DNA from: an uncultured Prevotellaceae bacterium
Lineage (GTDB): Bacteria; Bacteroidota; Bacteroidia; Bacteroidales; Bacteroidaceae
Length of the DNA: 64,000 bases
Assembly: GCA_946415705.1 (NCBI GenBank)
Contig: CAMKTN010000009.1
Location: 1-64,000 of the forward strand
Direction of reading: 5' to 3'
Shown here one piece after another: positions 7,822-16,264 of the stretch. The position numbers and the translations under genes were made by a program. Positions within the stretch are counted from its first letter, which is position 1; every line of letters starts with the position of its first letter. The notes under the pieces are model-generated. The model worked only from the letters and a program-made list of their open reading frames with translations. It was not told where the DNA came from and searched no databases.

Positions 7822-8937
7822 CTAACGTTTGAATGCCTTCTTATCACCTTGCTTCACATAGATGCCCTTGCTTGGGTTGGCAGTTCGGCGACCATCTAGA
7901 CTGTACCACTCGTCATCCTGAGCTACACCGCTATTAACCTTCAGAATGTTGGTCGGCACATCCAGCATCAGGCGCTCCACGTCGGCTCCATCATAGTTAA
8001 GCCAGCAACGGTACGCCGGCACCGTAACGGGCCGCTCGGCATCCACGCGGTAGAAACCTGTCACCGTGTTTTGACGCTGTAGCACATAACCCTCGTCAAT
8101 GACCTTCTGTTCGGTCGTTCCTGTCAACACCCATTCGCTGAATTCTGTCTCATTCGTGGCGGCAACGCCCTTGAACACGTAGTTGCCAGGTTCGCCTACC
8201 ACGATGAGCGGTGTCCCAGCCTTAATGGAAGGCTGTTGAGCCAGTAGGATGTGGTTATTCACAACCCCCGTGGCTGTATAGGTCGTCAGCCCGTCCGGCA
8301 CCTCCGCATCGAAGGGCAGCACCAGGGTTTCCACACCAGATGAGGTGACGGTGTAGGGAATCGACAGCCCGTCCTGCCCACCTGTGATGGTCAACTGAAA
8401 TGAGGGCTGCGACTGGGGCACATAGCCCGTCACCGTGTTCCCCTGGTTATGGCCGAAGACAACGCCTTCCGTGGTGATGGCGTAAGTGCCGTTCATCATC
8501 TGCGGATTGGCGATGAGGTCGATGGTGAAAAGTGCGTCCATCGGGTTGCCGTCCTCATCGTCGGGGTAGAAGTCATCGTTCTGATTCGACGAGCATATAA
8601 TCTTGATGGTCGTTGCGTCGGGCATATTACAACTGATGCTATGGCTCTCGGCGGCCCGCTCAGTGAGCTCTATGCTGTTAACCCATTCGCGGCCCTTCTT
8701 CACCTGTGCCACTGTGATTCCGTCCGGCACAATGAGCGACATATTGAAGGCGGTGTAGTCGCGCTCACCATCGTTCTCATAAACCATCAGACGCGTTGAA
8801 GTCGTGCCGTCGGCCGAGATGGTGATATTGTCCATCCACACCCTCAACGCCTCTGTCTGAATGTTCTGGCCAGCTGCCTGCCCTGCAACGAGGGCCAGGC
8901 CAGCAGCCAACAATAATGTCATTCTATTCATTTTCAT
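7822..8937 (-). CDS. Secreted protein with cohesin-like domain
   Basis: A 371-residue exported protein (signal MKMNRMTLLLAAGLALVAGQAAGQ). Residues about 25-175 resemble a cohesin-type jelly roll: a strand LRVWMDNITISADG, then ST.LMVYENDGERDYTAFNMSLIVPDGITVAQV and a late strand DALFTIDLIANPQMMNGTYAITTEGVVFG, the usual 'aF..dl.lPdGi' layout. A second beta region follows, and the end EWYSLDGRRTANPSKGIYVKQG is a tail common in Prevotella-type secreted proteins. It is the last gene of a three-gene operon whose middle gene carries a dockerin. The cohesin call is by pattern only; a generic beta-sandwich is the alternative. Confidence 0.6.
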   Translation of the reverse strand: MKMNRMTLLLAAGLALVAGQAAGQNIQTEALRVWMDNITISADGTTSTRLMVYENDGERDYTAFNMSLIVPDGITVAQVKKGREWVNSIELTERAAESHSISCNMPDATTIKIICSSNQNDDFYPDDEDGNPMDALFTIDLIANPQMMNGTYAITTEGVVFGHNQGNTVTGYVPQSQPSFQLTITGGQDGLSIPYTVTSSGVETLVLPFDAEVPDGLTTYTATGVVNNHILLAQQPSIKAGTPLIVVGEPGNYVFKGVAATNETEFSEWVLTGTTEQKVIDEGYVLQRQNTVTGFYRVDAERPVTVPAYRCWLNYDGADVERLMLDVPTNILKVNSGVAQDDEWYSLDGRRTANPSKGIYVKQGDKKAFKR

Positions 8938-8975
8938 TTGGACATTTACATTTCATTTTCTTCTATCACAACAAA

Positions 8976-11900
8976 TCATGGTTTCAGCTTTCGAAGCCTC
9001 CTGCGAGGTGTTCGTGTCTTGATGTTGCTGCTGGTATTCAGATAGATATTCTGAATGGCCACCACGTCGAGAGAGTTGATCTCGCCATCGGCCACAACGT
9101 CCGCAGCCGCGAAGTTCAGGAACACATCGTTGCCGAGATAGTAGCTCGTGGCCAGTACCACATCGAGTGCATCCACCGTACCGTCTCCGTTGGCATCGCC
9201 TAACTTGACGGTCGAGAGTTCGAACTCAGCCTCGAAGGCCTTCTGCTCCACATTGCCTGCCGAGTCGGTGGCCAGCACGAGGAAACCATATTCGATGCCC
9301 TCGAAGACATTGACATCCACGAGCGTCTCCGTTTTATTCTCTGTTGTGGTCGCCGCCACATTCTCAGCCACCAGCTCCCACGAAGCACCCTCGCCCGCCT
9401 GCGCATAGACATTATATCTCCATAAGCCCGAGCGGTTATCTTCGCCCGCGAGCCTCAGCGTCAGCGTCTCATTATCCCTCTGAATACCGCCGAGAATAGT
9501 GCTTGTTGGTGCTATGGCATCAACGGTGTTCGTCCAAGTCGGAGTAATAATCGGTTCGTTTTGATCGAAGACAATACCTGCGCGGTTCTGGATTTCTGTT
9601 CCATCTGCAAATTGTTGCTTCAGGTTGATGTTGAAGAACACTTCACCAATACCAGATTTCCCATCATAGTTCACAGGCAGGATACCTTGCATCACATCGT
9701 CCGTCGGCTCCATCGTCATCGGGTCAAGACTCGTAATATGCCAACGGGCTATGCCCTTCTGCTCATCAAACGTGCCCTCCACCTGTGCGATGGCATTAAT
9801 CTCAGGACGCATATCAATGGTGGTCACAAAGTTCTTGTCGCCATTTAACTCTGCACTCTTCTCACCAATCTTCACTCGCGTAGGCACAAAGGTCGAGAGG
9901 TCGAACTTCGTGGCATCCAAAGTGTCCGTCACTGCAATCTCATGTGCCCCTGCTGTCGCAAACTTCGGGTCGTTTTCAAACTCTATTCTATAATACACAT
10001 CCGTCAGGCCGTCCTTCACTGCGTGACAGCCAGACTCTGCTGTGTATCCATAGATGTCGTTGGGGTCGAGGGATGCAACAGAGGAACTTTTCCCACCTTG
10101 TGGCGGATTGGGAGGACAACCAGGTTGGGGCTTAAAGAACTTCTTAACACATTTTATTGAACTAAGGAGAGATCCTATTGGAATTCCAGGAATAATAAAG
10201 TCCTGAAGAATACTTTTCATGGTTTCTCCATAATCCCCATAATTACTAATGGCTGGTCCAATTAAATTACCTATTTTCCCTCCGATACAACTTACTACAG
10301 AACCTATCAATGATCTTTCAACATTCATTGCTTGTGAATACCACTCATCAAAAGTAATATCGTCATTTAATCCACATTGGTTATATCCATAATGTTTTAA
10401 AGCTGTATTACCGAGTCCAGCAGCACAATCAACAGCATCCACTAACGCAGCAATTTCCACTTGGAGACCCAAAAGAGAAACTATGGTGGTAGCAATAGCT
10501 GCGACATCTAATCTTGATACTAATATATCTGCAAGACATTCTATACCTTCTCGAAAGCAACAATAGTTAAAGCCTTCTCCAAACAGAGACGTTTTCTTTA
10601 CATATTCTCTTCTGCTATATAAAGATTGATACGAGAGTTCTTGCCATTGTGGAGGAATTGTTACGTAAACATGTACATCTTCGGAACTTGTCAACGTTAA
10701 TGTCAATGTTTTAGTAGTATTAGGAGGAATGTTTGTAATGAAGTAATTGCTGCGAACGTAAATACTATCACCCGTATTCTCGTCAACTCCTTTAAATCTA
10801 AAAAACTGCCAATCATCAAAAATTTCGTTACTTATACTTTGAATGATTTCTCTGTCTTTTTCTGACATACCATCTACACTAACTGTTTCTGCATAAGAAA
10901 CGAGGCCTAAACCATCATATTTGATATCATGAACACTATTTTCATTCTTATTCTGAATAAAAGTGTATATAGGCACATTATACGCCGTCATATTTCCCTT
11001 GTTGGTAATCTTGATGGTGTACGTCGTTGATGTGCCACGCAAGAATGTTGACGGATAGGTAACCGTTGTTGCTAACTCAATGTCTACAGCCTCTTCCACC
11101 GTAACAAGATTAGTAAAGACCTTGTCTTCCTCTGTAAAGTGGAACTTGGCATGATAAACACCAAGAGCAGCACCTGTGAAATCGAAAGCAACTGATGTTG
11201 TCGCGTCACTTTCATGGCCAATATAGATATGCTTGATACTATCACCCCGCTCATTATACAGGTCTACAGCATAGAGGTCACGGAAACCATTACCCTCAAA
11301 AGTGATTGTGCTACAGCCACCATTGCCAACAACGGCAACATCCTGACGCAGCACAGCATACTTGTCTATATGTTCGTAGTCAATGCTGATGTCATCACCT
11401 TGTGTAGCAGTCACATCATGCAGGGCCACATAGAATGTTCCGCTTTCAGCAGCATGAAGGCCGCCCCAACTCACAGATTCAGCACCAGAAACGTTGTATA
11501 CCTCCTTGCCGGACGGGGCAAAGAGCTGCAGCGTAGCGGCATGGTCGATCTTGAAGCGCAAGCTGTCGCCCCGTTCTGCCACTACCTGATACCACTTAAT
11601 CTCGTTCTCTTCGGGCCATCTCGTGGTCTCGCGTTCCCCAGACTCTAATGTCTTGATAACATCCACCTCCTGACCTACGCTATAATCTGCATAATCTTTG
11701 GCGGCATCGGTGAAGCGCATGGCGGCGTCGTAGAAGCGCAGATGGATGGTGTTCTTGGCATAAATCACCGGTTTGCCGCTGCTCACGTCGAAATGGAACA
11801 ACGAGCTGCGCAACGGGCGCGACTCCACTGGCAGCAGCGACATCAGCTGCAAGGGGTTCACCTTCTGCGGCAGAGTGACAGTCTTTGCCATACTGAAATC

Positions 11901-12824
11901 ATCGTCATTCAGCCAGTATTGATACCGAGTGATGCCGTTTCCACCGAGGGGTACTTTCACGAAGAAACGCGTCTGCACCTTCGATATGGTACCGCGATCA
12001 TTATGAAGCAGAACAGAAATGTAATGCAAACCGTCAGACAATTCCGAAAGGTCAAGGTCGAAGTGGTAGCTGCCATTACTGCTCACGACATTGCTATTGG
12101 TATGGAAGGAGCCATTGTCAATAGAATATACGCATCGCATCTTGTTCAGTTCTTCATTTGTTGTTATACGCATAAAATAAGAACTATAGCTGCTACTCAA
12201 TGCCCCGCTTTTGGTAACGGCCTGTAGCTGTATCTGGTGAATGCCATCAGTCAAATCCTGCATGTCAAGATTCCAGTGGATAATGCCACCTTCCTGCGAC
12301 AACTTTTCTATGTGCCGTAGTTGTCCATCTACGGTGCAGATACATGTCAGCGAGTCGTTTTCTGCTATTTGGGCCGTTTTCAGGAAGTAGCAGGAAGCGG
12401 GCTTTGCAAGTCCGCCGTTTTCTTGAATGGCAATATAAGAGAATTGGTGAAAGCCATCACTTAACATAGAGGCATCCACTTCAAACAAACCATTAGGAGT
12501 TGGTGCCTCCAGCGGTGTCGTCTCATTGTCGAACCAATAATAACCTTTCTGTGAGGTTTCACTTAGCGACAATTTCATGAAATAGTTTGTTGACGGCAAC
12601 GAGATTCCACCATCTTTCTTTGCTACCACATAATGAAATGTATGTAACCCATCGGCCAAAGATGAAGCATCTATGTCGAACGAGCCTTGTACATCAGGAA
12701 GGATTGTCGGTGTGCCCTGCTGATTGTCGAACCAATAGAAACCTACATAGTCCGATGTCTGTCCTCTTGCCAAGCCATACAAGCATAGCAAGAAAATCAT
12801 TAAAACATATTTTCGCATAAGCAT
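8976..12824 (-). CDS. Large secreted protein with C-terminal dockerin
   Basis: A 1282-residue exported protein (signal MLMRKYVLMIFLLCLYGLARG; Met3 is an alternative start). Residues about 25-300 hold four roughly 75-residue repeats around 'YWFDN...FDIDASSLADGLHTFHY'. A CARDB/DUF11-like segment lies near residues 580-640 (VTYPSTFLRGTSTTYTIKITNKGN). A hydrophobic, Cys-rich stretch follows at about 770-900, then a conserved 'SLDPNDIYGY...YYRIEFEND' domain, a fibronectin-like segment, and a type I dockerin with two calcium loops (DANGDGTVDALD and DVVADGEINSLD). The stretch coding about residues 610-900 is visibly more AT-rich than the rest. It sits 13 bp downstream of the beta-helix gene and 38 bp upstream of the cohesin-like gene, so the three are probably one operon. 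Confidence 0.8.
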   Translation of the reverse strand: MLMRKYVLMIFLLCLYGLARGQTSDYVGFYWFDNQQGTPTILPDVQGSFDIDASSLADGLHTFHYVVAKKDGGISLPSTNYFMKLSLSETSQKGYYWFDNETTPLEAPTPNGLFEVDASMLSDGFHQFSYIAIQENGGLAKPASCYFLKTAQIAENDSLTCICTVDGQLRHIEKLSQEGGIIHWNLDMQDLTDGIHQIQLQAVTKSGALSSSYSSYFMRITTNEELNKMRCVYSIDNGSFHTNSNVVSSNGSYHFDLDLSELSDGLHYISVLLHNDRGTISKVQTRFFVKVPLGGNGITRYQYWLNDDDFSMAKTVTLPQKVNPLQLMSLLPVESRPLRSSLFHFDVSSGKPVIYAKNTIHLRFYDAAMRFTDAAKDYADYSVGQEVDVIKTLESGERETTRWPEENEIKWYQVVAERGDSLRFKIDHAATLQLFAPSGKEVYNVSGAESVSWGGLHAAESGTFYVALHDVTATQGDDISIDYEHIDKYAVLRQDVAVVGNGGCSTITFEGNGFRDLYAVDLYNERGDSIKHIYIGHESDATTSVAFDFTGAALGVYHAKFHFTEEDKVFTNLVTVEEAVDIELATTVTYPSTFLRGTSTTYTIKITNKGNMTAYNVPIYTFIQNKNENSVHDIKYDGLGLVSYAETVSVDGMSEKDREIIQSISNEIFDDWQFFRFKGVDENTGDSIYVRSNYFITNIPPNTTKTLTLTLTSSEDVHVYVTIPPQWQELSYQSLYSRREYVKKTSLFGEGFNYCCFREGIECLADILVSRLDVAAIATTIVSLLGLQVEIAALVDAVDCAAGLGNTALKHYGYNQCGLNDDITFDEWYSQAMNVERSLIGSVVSCIGGKIGNLIGPAISNYGDYGETMKSILQDFIIPGIPIGSLLSSIKCVKKFFKPQPGCPPNPPQGGKSSSVASLDPNDIYGYTAESGCHAVKDGLTDVYYRIEFENDPKFATAGAHEIAVTDTLDATKFDLSTFVPTRVKIGEKSAELNGDKNFVTTIDMRPEINAIAQVEGTFDEQKGIARWHITSLDPMTMEPTDDVMQGILPVNYDGKSGIGEVFFNINLKQQFADGTEIQNRAGIVFDQNEPIITPTWTNTVDAIAPTSTILGGIQRDNETLTLRLAGEDNRSGLWRYNVYAQAGEGASWELVAENVAATTTENKTETLVDVNVFEGIEYGFLVLATDSAGNVEQKAFEAEFELSTVKLGDANGDGTVDALDVVLATSYYLGNDVFLNFAAADVVADGEINSLDVVAIQNIYLNTSSNIKTRTPRRRLRKLKP

Positions 12825-12837
12825 GAATCTTTACTCA

Positions 12838-13815
12838 TTATTCTGCGGCCTTCACTTCAATATCAACGCTTAGTTTGCCGTCGGCAGTTGTTTTAGCAGC
12901 GACATTACACTTCGTAATTTGCGGACTTAGGATACGTGTTTCATATGGTAGGTTACTACCATAGATACCTATTTCTGTATCGTCTTGACCAATATATTCT
13001 GCTTTAGCTTCCTCTGTTAGTTCATAGAATGTGCCAGGAACAAAAAGGGCATCCACCTGTTCTCGGGTGAGAACTTTGTTTGTGGTTTGAGACGATAGGT
13101 CTGCAAAAGGATTATTGTTATAAGTGTTAGAAGCACAACCCGCACAATATGTAGCCATATTTGTAGATAACAGAATCGATGAAGAATTAAAGATACAGTT
13201 TTGGAAGTAGGAATTATTTATTTCACTTATACGATTAAGGATAACACAATTTGTGAACTCCATGTTGCCGTTAGAGTTTCTTGGATATGTGATAACACAA
13301 CTAATGAAACGGGCGGAAGTGTTTTGTGGAAGACTGATCATGGTCCTGATATAACAATGGATACATGTTAAATCTCTGACTATTGTGCTGTTGATATAAT
13401 AGTTGATATAACTAAATTGACACTTTTGTAACATGGCGTTGTTCAAAGTCCCATAAATGATAATGGAACTCCCATGGTAGATGCCTTCCATAGTCAGGTG
13501 TTCGCTGACGCTGTCCGGGATGTTAATGTTGAAGTCTCCAACAATCTCTGTTCGGAATGTACCTGTAGCGGCATTCTCCTCCACTCCGGCACCGCGCAAA
13601 GTAATGGCCTTGGTGATGTTGGATGCATTATATCGCCCACTTGAGAGTGTGATAATGTCCCCGTGGTTGGCTTCCTCCATCGCTTGCTGCAGCGAACTAG
13701 CTCCGTGAAATACAGAAATCTTACCATTGTGGCTCAGTGTAGCCACCAAATTACTTTGTCCATAACACATGACAGCCATCATCATGACAACCATCGTTAA
13801 GAATAACTGTTTCAT
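12838..13815 (-). CDS. Secreted right-handed beta-helix protein
   Basis: A 325-residue protein with signal MKQLFLTMVVMMMAVMCYGQ. It begins with a DUF1565-like 'SSLQQAMEEANHGDIITLSSGRYNASNITKAITLRGAG' module and continues with coil repeats rich in N/C/I (MLQKCQFSYI, RFISCVITYP, EFTNCVILN, YFQNCIFNS), the ladder pattern of pectate-lyase-type parallel beta-helices. No catalytic residues could be assigned. It is the first gene of the surface-protein operon; the structured RNA lies directly upstream. Confidence 0.75.
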   Translation of the reverse strand: MKQLFLTMVVMMMAVMCYGQSNLVATLSHNGKISVFHGASSLQQAMEEANHGDIITLSSGRYNASNITKAITLRGAGVEENAATGTFRTEIVGDFNINIPDSVSEHLTMEGIYHGSSIIIYGTLNNAMLQKCQFSYINYYINSTIVRDLTCIHCYIRTMISLPQNTSARFISCVITYPRNSNGNMEFTNCVILNRISEINNSYFQNCIFNSSSILLSTNMATYCAGCASNTYNNNPFADLSSQTTNKVLTREQVDALFVPGTFYELTEEAKAEYIGQDDTEIGIYGSNLPYETRILSPQITKCNVAAKTTADGKLSVDIEVKAAE

Positions 13816-13884
13816 TTGCTCAATTGTTTATAAGGGTTAATAATAGGTCTAACTTATGGAGAACTCCTTGCAAATCTATGAGCA

Positions 13885-14072
13885 TAAGAAAAGCGCAGGC
13901 ATTCACCATACGCTGCTCAGGTTTAGGACGACCTATTAGGAACTATGGAAAGCCTGCGCTTAGGCGCAAGCCTCATGTTCCTAATTATTGCTCGTCACTT
14001 ACCGAGGTCCTAATTCGAGCAGCGATTGAGCAAATAAAATGTCGTGCGAGACCTCTTTCGAAGGTATGCACG
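13885..14072 (-). ncRNA. Predicted structured RNA or long structured leader
   Basis: Read on the minus strand from the promoter at 14107-14076, the RNA would open with hairpin CGTGC..ACCT/AGGT..GCACG (14072-14043). It is followed by a long rod: CGCTGCTC (14024-14017) with GAGCAGCG (13918-13911), TTAGGAC (14013-14007) with GTCCTAA (13929-13923), ATTAGGAAC (13985-13977) with GTTCCTAAT (13943-13935), and an apical TGCGC-ctaa-GCGCA. The 3' segment GCCTGCGCTT (13900-13891) can instead pair with apical AAGCGCAGGC (13961-13952), giving a competing stem followed by TTCTT. No protein is encoded. It may be a trans-acting RNA (its rod shape recalls 6S RNA, without a sequence match I can confirm) or a switch for the operon downstream. 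Confidence 0.5.
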
Positions 14073-14075
14073 GGG

Positions 14076-14107
14076 CAAATATAGGGATAAGTCGTGAACT
14101 GACAAAA
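14076..14107 (-). promoter_or_regulatory. Perfect sigma-ABfr promoter upstream of structured RNA
   Basis: On the minus strand TTTTG (14107-14103), 19-nt spacer, TATATTTG (14083-14076). This fits the Bacteroidetes consensus exactly, and the predicted start point coincides with the base of the first RNA hairpin. Confidence 0.75.
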
Positions 14108-14205
14108 GAAAATGCACAAAAAGTGCATGGTACAACGGAATTATGGATTTATGGAAGCACGGAAAAACACAGAAAAACCTTCCCACATGAATGAGAAGGC
14201 GATAT

Positions 14206-14233
14206 AGAATCTAAGCGGACGCTTCTGTCTGTA
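14206..14233 (+). repeat. 28-bp direct repeat, left copy
   Basis: Begins agaatctaagcggacgcttc. An exact 28-bp copy in the same orientation is at 15898-15925. It contains a small palindrome AAGCG-ga-CGCTT. The pair brackets the HEPN/MNT genes and the CdiA-CT-like gene. Confidence 0.9.
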
Positions 14234-14325
14234 GGGCCCCTCTCTAGCTCCCCCCAAGGGGGAAGGACTCAAGGGGATTAGTTTAACGTTTAGGGGTTAG
14301 GGGTTAGCGGTTAAAATGTTCAATA

Positions 14326-14643
14326 TTATACGGCTATGCCGGTTTTCATGACATCATCGTATAGCGGAGACCAGCGGTCATCTGCCATTAGAACGGGTTC
14401 TATGAGGAAACTGACCTGACGTACATCATGCCAAAGCTTCTTGGAGATTTCAAACTTTTGGTCACCATACGAGGGCACAATGACTGCGACATCGATATCA
14501 CTGTCTGGATTGGCATAGCCCTTGCTATATGAGCCAAACATCATCACTTTCGGCTCTTTCTCAAAGCGTGAACTGATGATGGATTTGTAATGTCGAACAA
14601 GGTCTAAGGCCTCGTCGCGGCTGAGAGTTCGTCTTTCATCCAT
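14326..14643 (-). CDS. MNT-type nucleotidyltransferase (HEPN/MNT antitoxin)
   Basis: A 105-residue minimal nucleotidyltransferase of the Pol-beta superfamily. The signature FGSYSKGYANPDSDIDVAV gives GSX10DXD (Gly37-Ser38, Asp49, Asp51). In characterised HEPN/MNT pairs (MntA/HepT, type VII) the MNT enzyme AMPylates the HEPN toxin to silence it. It is encoded just after, and overlapping by 40 nt, the HEPN gene, the usual order. In the 14-16 kb accessory island. Confidence 0.88.
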   Translation of the reverse strand: MDERRTLSRDEALDLVRHYKSIISSRFEKEPKVMMFGSYSKGYANPDSDIDVAVIVPSYGDQKFEISKKLWHDVRQVSFLIEPVLMADDRWSPLYDDVMKTGIAV

Positions 14644-15011
14644 TGTAGTAGTTGTTTGGTATCGTCAATGATTGAGCGACATGACTGTTTCGTCAGTTTT
14701 CGTGAAAGGGCTTCTTTATCCTCTGGATAACGTGCCTCAATATTAAAATTGGTAATGGTGTCCAGGAAATCTTTCTGCTCTTCACTCATTTTCTCATAGA
14801 TTCCACAACCCGTTGCCAGTCGCATATGGTTGTGGGTGTATGGCGGGTCGTCACCGCGTGTTCCACACCAATAGGCTTTTAATGTTTTCTCGATAGTTTG
14901 ATGACACATAAAGGCAACATAAAGCCATCTTCCTGTGGAGTACATGGCCTCAGCTGTATCCAAATCATAGTCCGCAATATCAAGCCAATATGCTACTTTA
15001 TCGACCGGCAT
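14604..15011 (-). CDS. HEPN domain protein (toxin partner of MNT)
   Basis: A 135-residue all-helical HEPN protein: YWLDIADYDLDTAEAMYSTGRWLYVAFMCHQTIEKTLKAYW, the conserved first two helices with the 'cHQ..EK.LKA' core, and a later FNIEARYPED helix. The ribonuclease motif RX4-6H of active HepT toxins is not visible; the nearest Arg-His pair (RWLYVAFMCH) has eight residues between. It may therefore be a non-nuclease HEPN or use other residues. Overlaps the MNT gene and is likely cotranscribed with it. Confidence 0.85.
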   Translation of the reverse strand: MPVDKVAYWLDIADYDLDTAEAMYSTGRWLYVAFMCHQTIEKTLKAYWCGTRGDDPPYTHNHMRLATGCGIYEKMSEEQKDFLDTITNFNIEARYPEDKEALSRKLTKQSCRSIIDDTKQLLQWMKDELSAATRP

Positions 15012-15301
15012 AGTTCATGAGTTATTGAGGTTTTACGCCACAAAAGTAGCGATTAATCCGATTCGGGCAAAGGATTTGCACGGAAAAAACACGGGAGACG
15101 CTGAAAATCGCGGAATAGAACGGAAATACACGGAAATATTAGCTGCAAGGATGAAAAAGCAGCATTAAAATTTGGCGGAATCGCGGAAAATGTGTTCCTT
15201 TGCAGTGTCAGAATGTCGTCAGAGGGCGCGAACAGTTTGCTTTCGTAGCAATATTCAAGCTGGACCTTTCTGACCACCATAAGAGGACATAGCCCACAAG
15301 G
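15012..15301. other. Intergenic, CACGGAAA-type degenerate repeats
   Basis: About 290 bp without a credible gene. It contains several cacggaaa/gcggaa motifs (15078-15140, again near 15170), a simple-motif spacer also seen at 14150-14175 and 25350-25390. The 75-codon minus-strand ORF here has no recognisable features and is left out. Confidence 0.5.
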
Positions 15302-15811
15302 TTATGTCCTCAGTTTTTCTATAACATCGTTTATGATCTGCTTGATTGTTTCCTTGTCAGGGTAAGCAAAGGCATCAGATCTTATGACAACAGCTTTCTT
15401 ATTGTGAACGACATAACACTCATCAAGGATTCCTTGACTAAAGTCTTCATGGCGACCGAAAAGTCCAGAAACAATCTTTCTAGTTTTCAAGATGCTTTCA
15501 GCCATGTGCATATCAAAATCAAGGACAACAACCTTACAACCCTGTTCCTTTGCTTTGCGAAAAGCAGATTTGATACCATTCTCACTTTCCACACCCTTTC
15601 GATCTCCTAGTTTTCCGTTGATGGTATATTCTGGATTCTTATGACCAATTGTCAGCAGGTGTTCGTTAATGATGATGTACATATCATCAAAGCAACTAAG
15701 CAACACATGTGCTACGCGGATATTGTCACTCAGCTCCGTTTGATCTGCTCTTATGCTGATTAACAGACGTTCGCCATACAATTCATCGATGATGAAGTCT
15801 TTCATTTCCAT
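15302..15811 (-). CDS. Orphan CdiA-CT-like / PD-(D/E)XK nuclease-fold candidate
   Basis: A 169-residue protein without signal or membrane segments. The central stretch HKNPEYTINGKLGDRKG...NGIKSAFRKAKEQGCKVVVLDFD matches the pattern of the CdiA C-terminal tRNA-nuclease toxin domain and related phage-borne versions: 'NPDy.i.G..aD.K...n.i..al.kAk.Qa..vvld'. The D-x-K-like pair (GDRKG) and following beta-strand fit a restriction-endonuclease-like fold. It lies alone between the 28-bp direct repeats beside a HEPN/MNT module. No immunity gene was recognised. The assignment is by motif reading only. Confidence 0.5.
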   Translation of the reverse strand: MEMKDFIIDELYGERLLISIRADQTELSDNIRVAHVLLSCFDDMYIIINEHLLTIGHKNPEYTINGKLGDRKGVESENGIKSAFRKAKEQGCKVVVLDFDMHMAESILKTRKIVSGLFGRHEDFSQGILDECYVVHNKKAVVIRSDAFAYPDKETIKQIINDVIEKLRT

Positions 15812-15897
15812 TAAATGCTTAGGACTATAGTATCATAAAGAGCATCCGTACTTTTACTCTTGGTGCTTTCTTAAATTTGGCGAATTCGGAGAAAACA

Positions 15898-15925
15898 AGA
15901 ATCTAAGCGGACGCTTCTGTCTGTA
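15898..15925 (+). repeat. 28-bp direct repeat, right copy
   Basis: Identical to 14206-14233 and in the same orientation, 1.69 kb apart. The flanks differ, so the repeat is bounded. Confidence 0.9.
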
Positions 15926-16004
15926 TGTCTATCTATTATGGTTTATTTCATAAACAGTTTAAGGGGTGAATAAGGGTTAATGATTAAGGGTTAAGGGTTA
16001 ATGG

Positions 16005-16247
16005 TTATGCGACTTTCAATAGGTCAAGCACAGAGTAAACCCGTGTCATGTTCTCGAAGGTGAAATACTGATCGTCCAAAATCATCCATTTGTTGCGTTC
16101 TTTAATTGACATCTGCTGTATATCAGGGAAGAACGAGACTGGAACAATAACCTCTCGACCATCGGTCAGACGGACTGCCATCTTACCACGATGAGCTGTG
16201 AAGTTCAAATCTTTTATGCCTAAGGCAACTCCTTTAATCTTGCACAT
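16005..16247 (-). CDS. DUF2442 family protein
   Basis: An 80-residue protein. The order 'DGREVIVPVSFFPDIQQMSIKERNKWMILDDQYFTFENMTRVYSVLDLL' matches DUF2442 (dgr.i.vpl.wfp.l..as..er..w......i.w...d...sv..LL). DUF2442 genes are typically paired with DUF4160 genes in mobile or accessory DNA and have been proposed as toxin-antitoxin-like pairs. Here the DUF4160-like gene ends 17 bp upstream on the same strand. Confidence 0.7.
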   Translation of the reverse strand: MCKIKGVALGIKDLNFTAHRGKMAVRLTDGREVIVPVSFFPDIQQMSIKERNKWMILDDQYFTFENMTRVYSVLDLLKVA

Positions 16248-16264
16248 ATCTTTGTCCTCCTTTC

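Noticed and set aside
15053-15280. 75-codon minus-strand ORF between the HEPN and CdiA-like genes
   Set aside because: Lies in CACGGAAA-type repeat DNA, has no recognisable motif, and shows no promoter or ribosome binding site.
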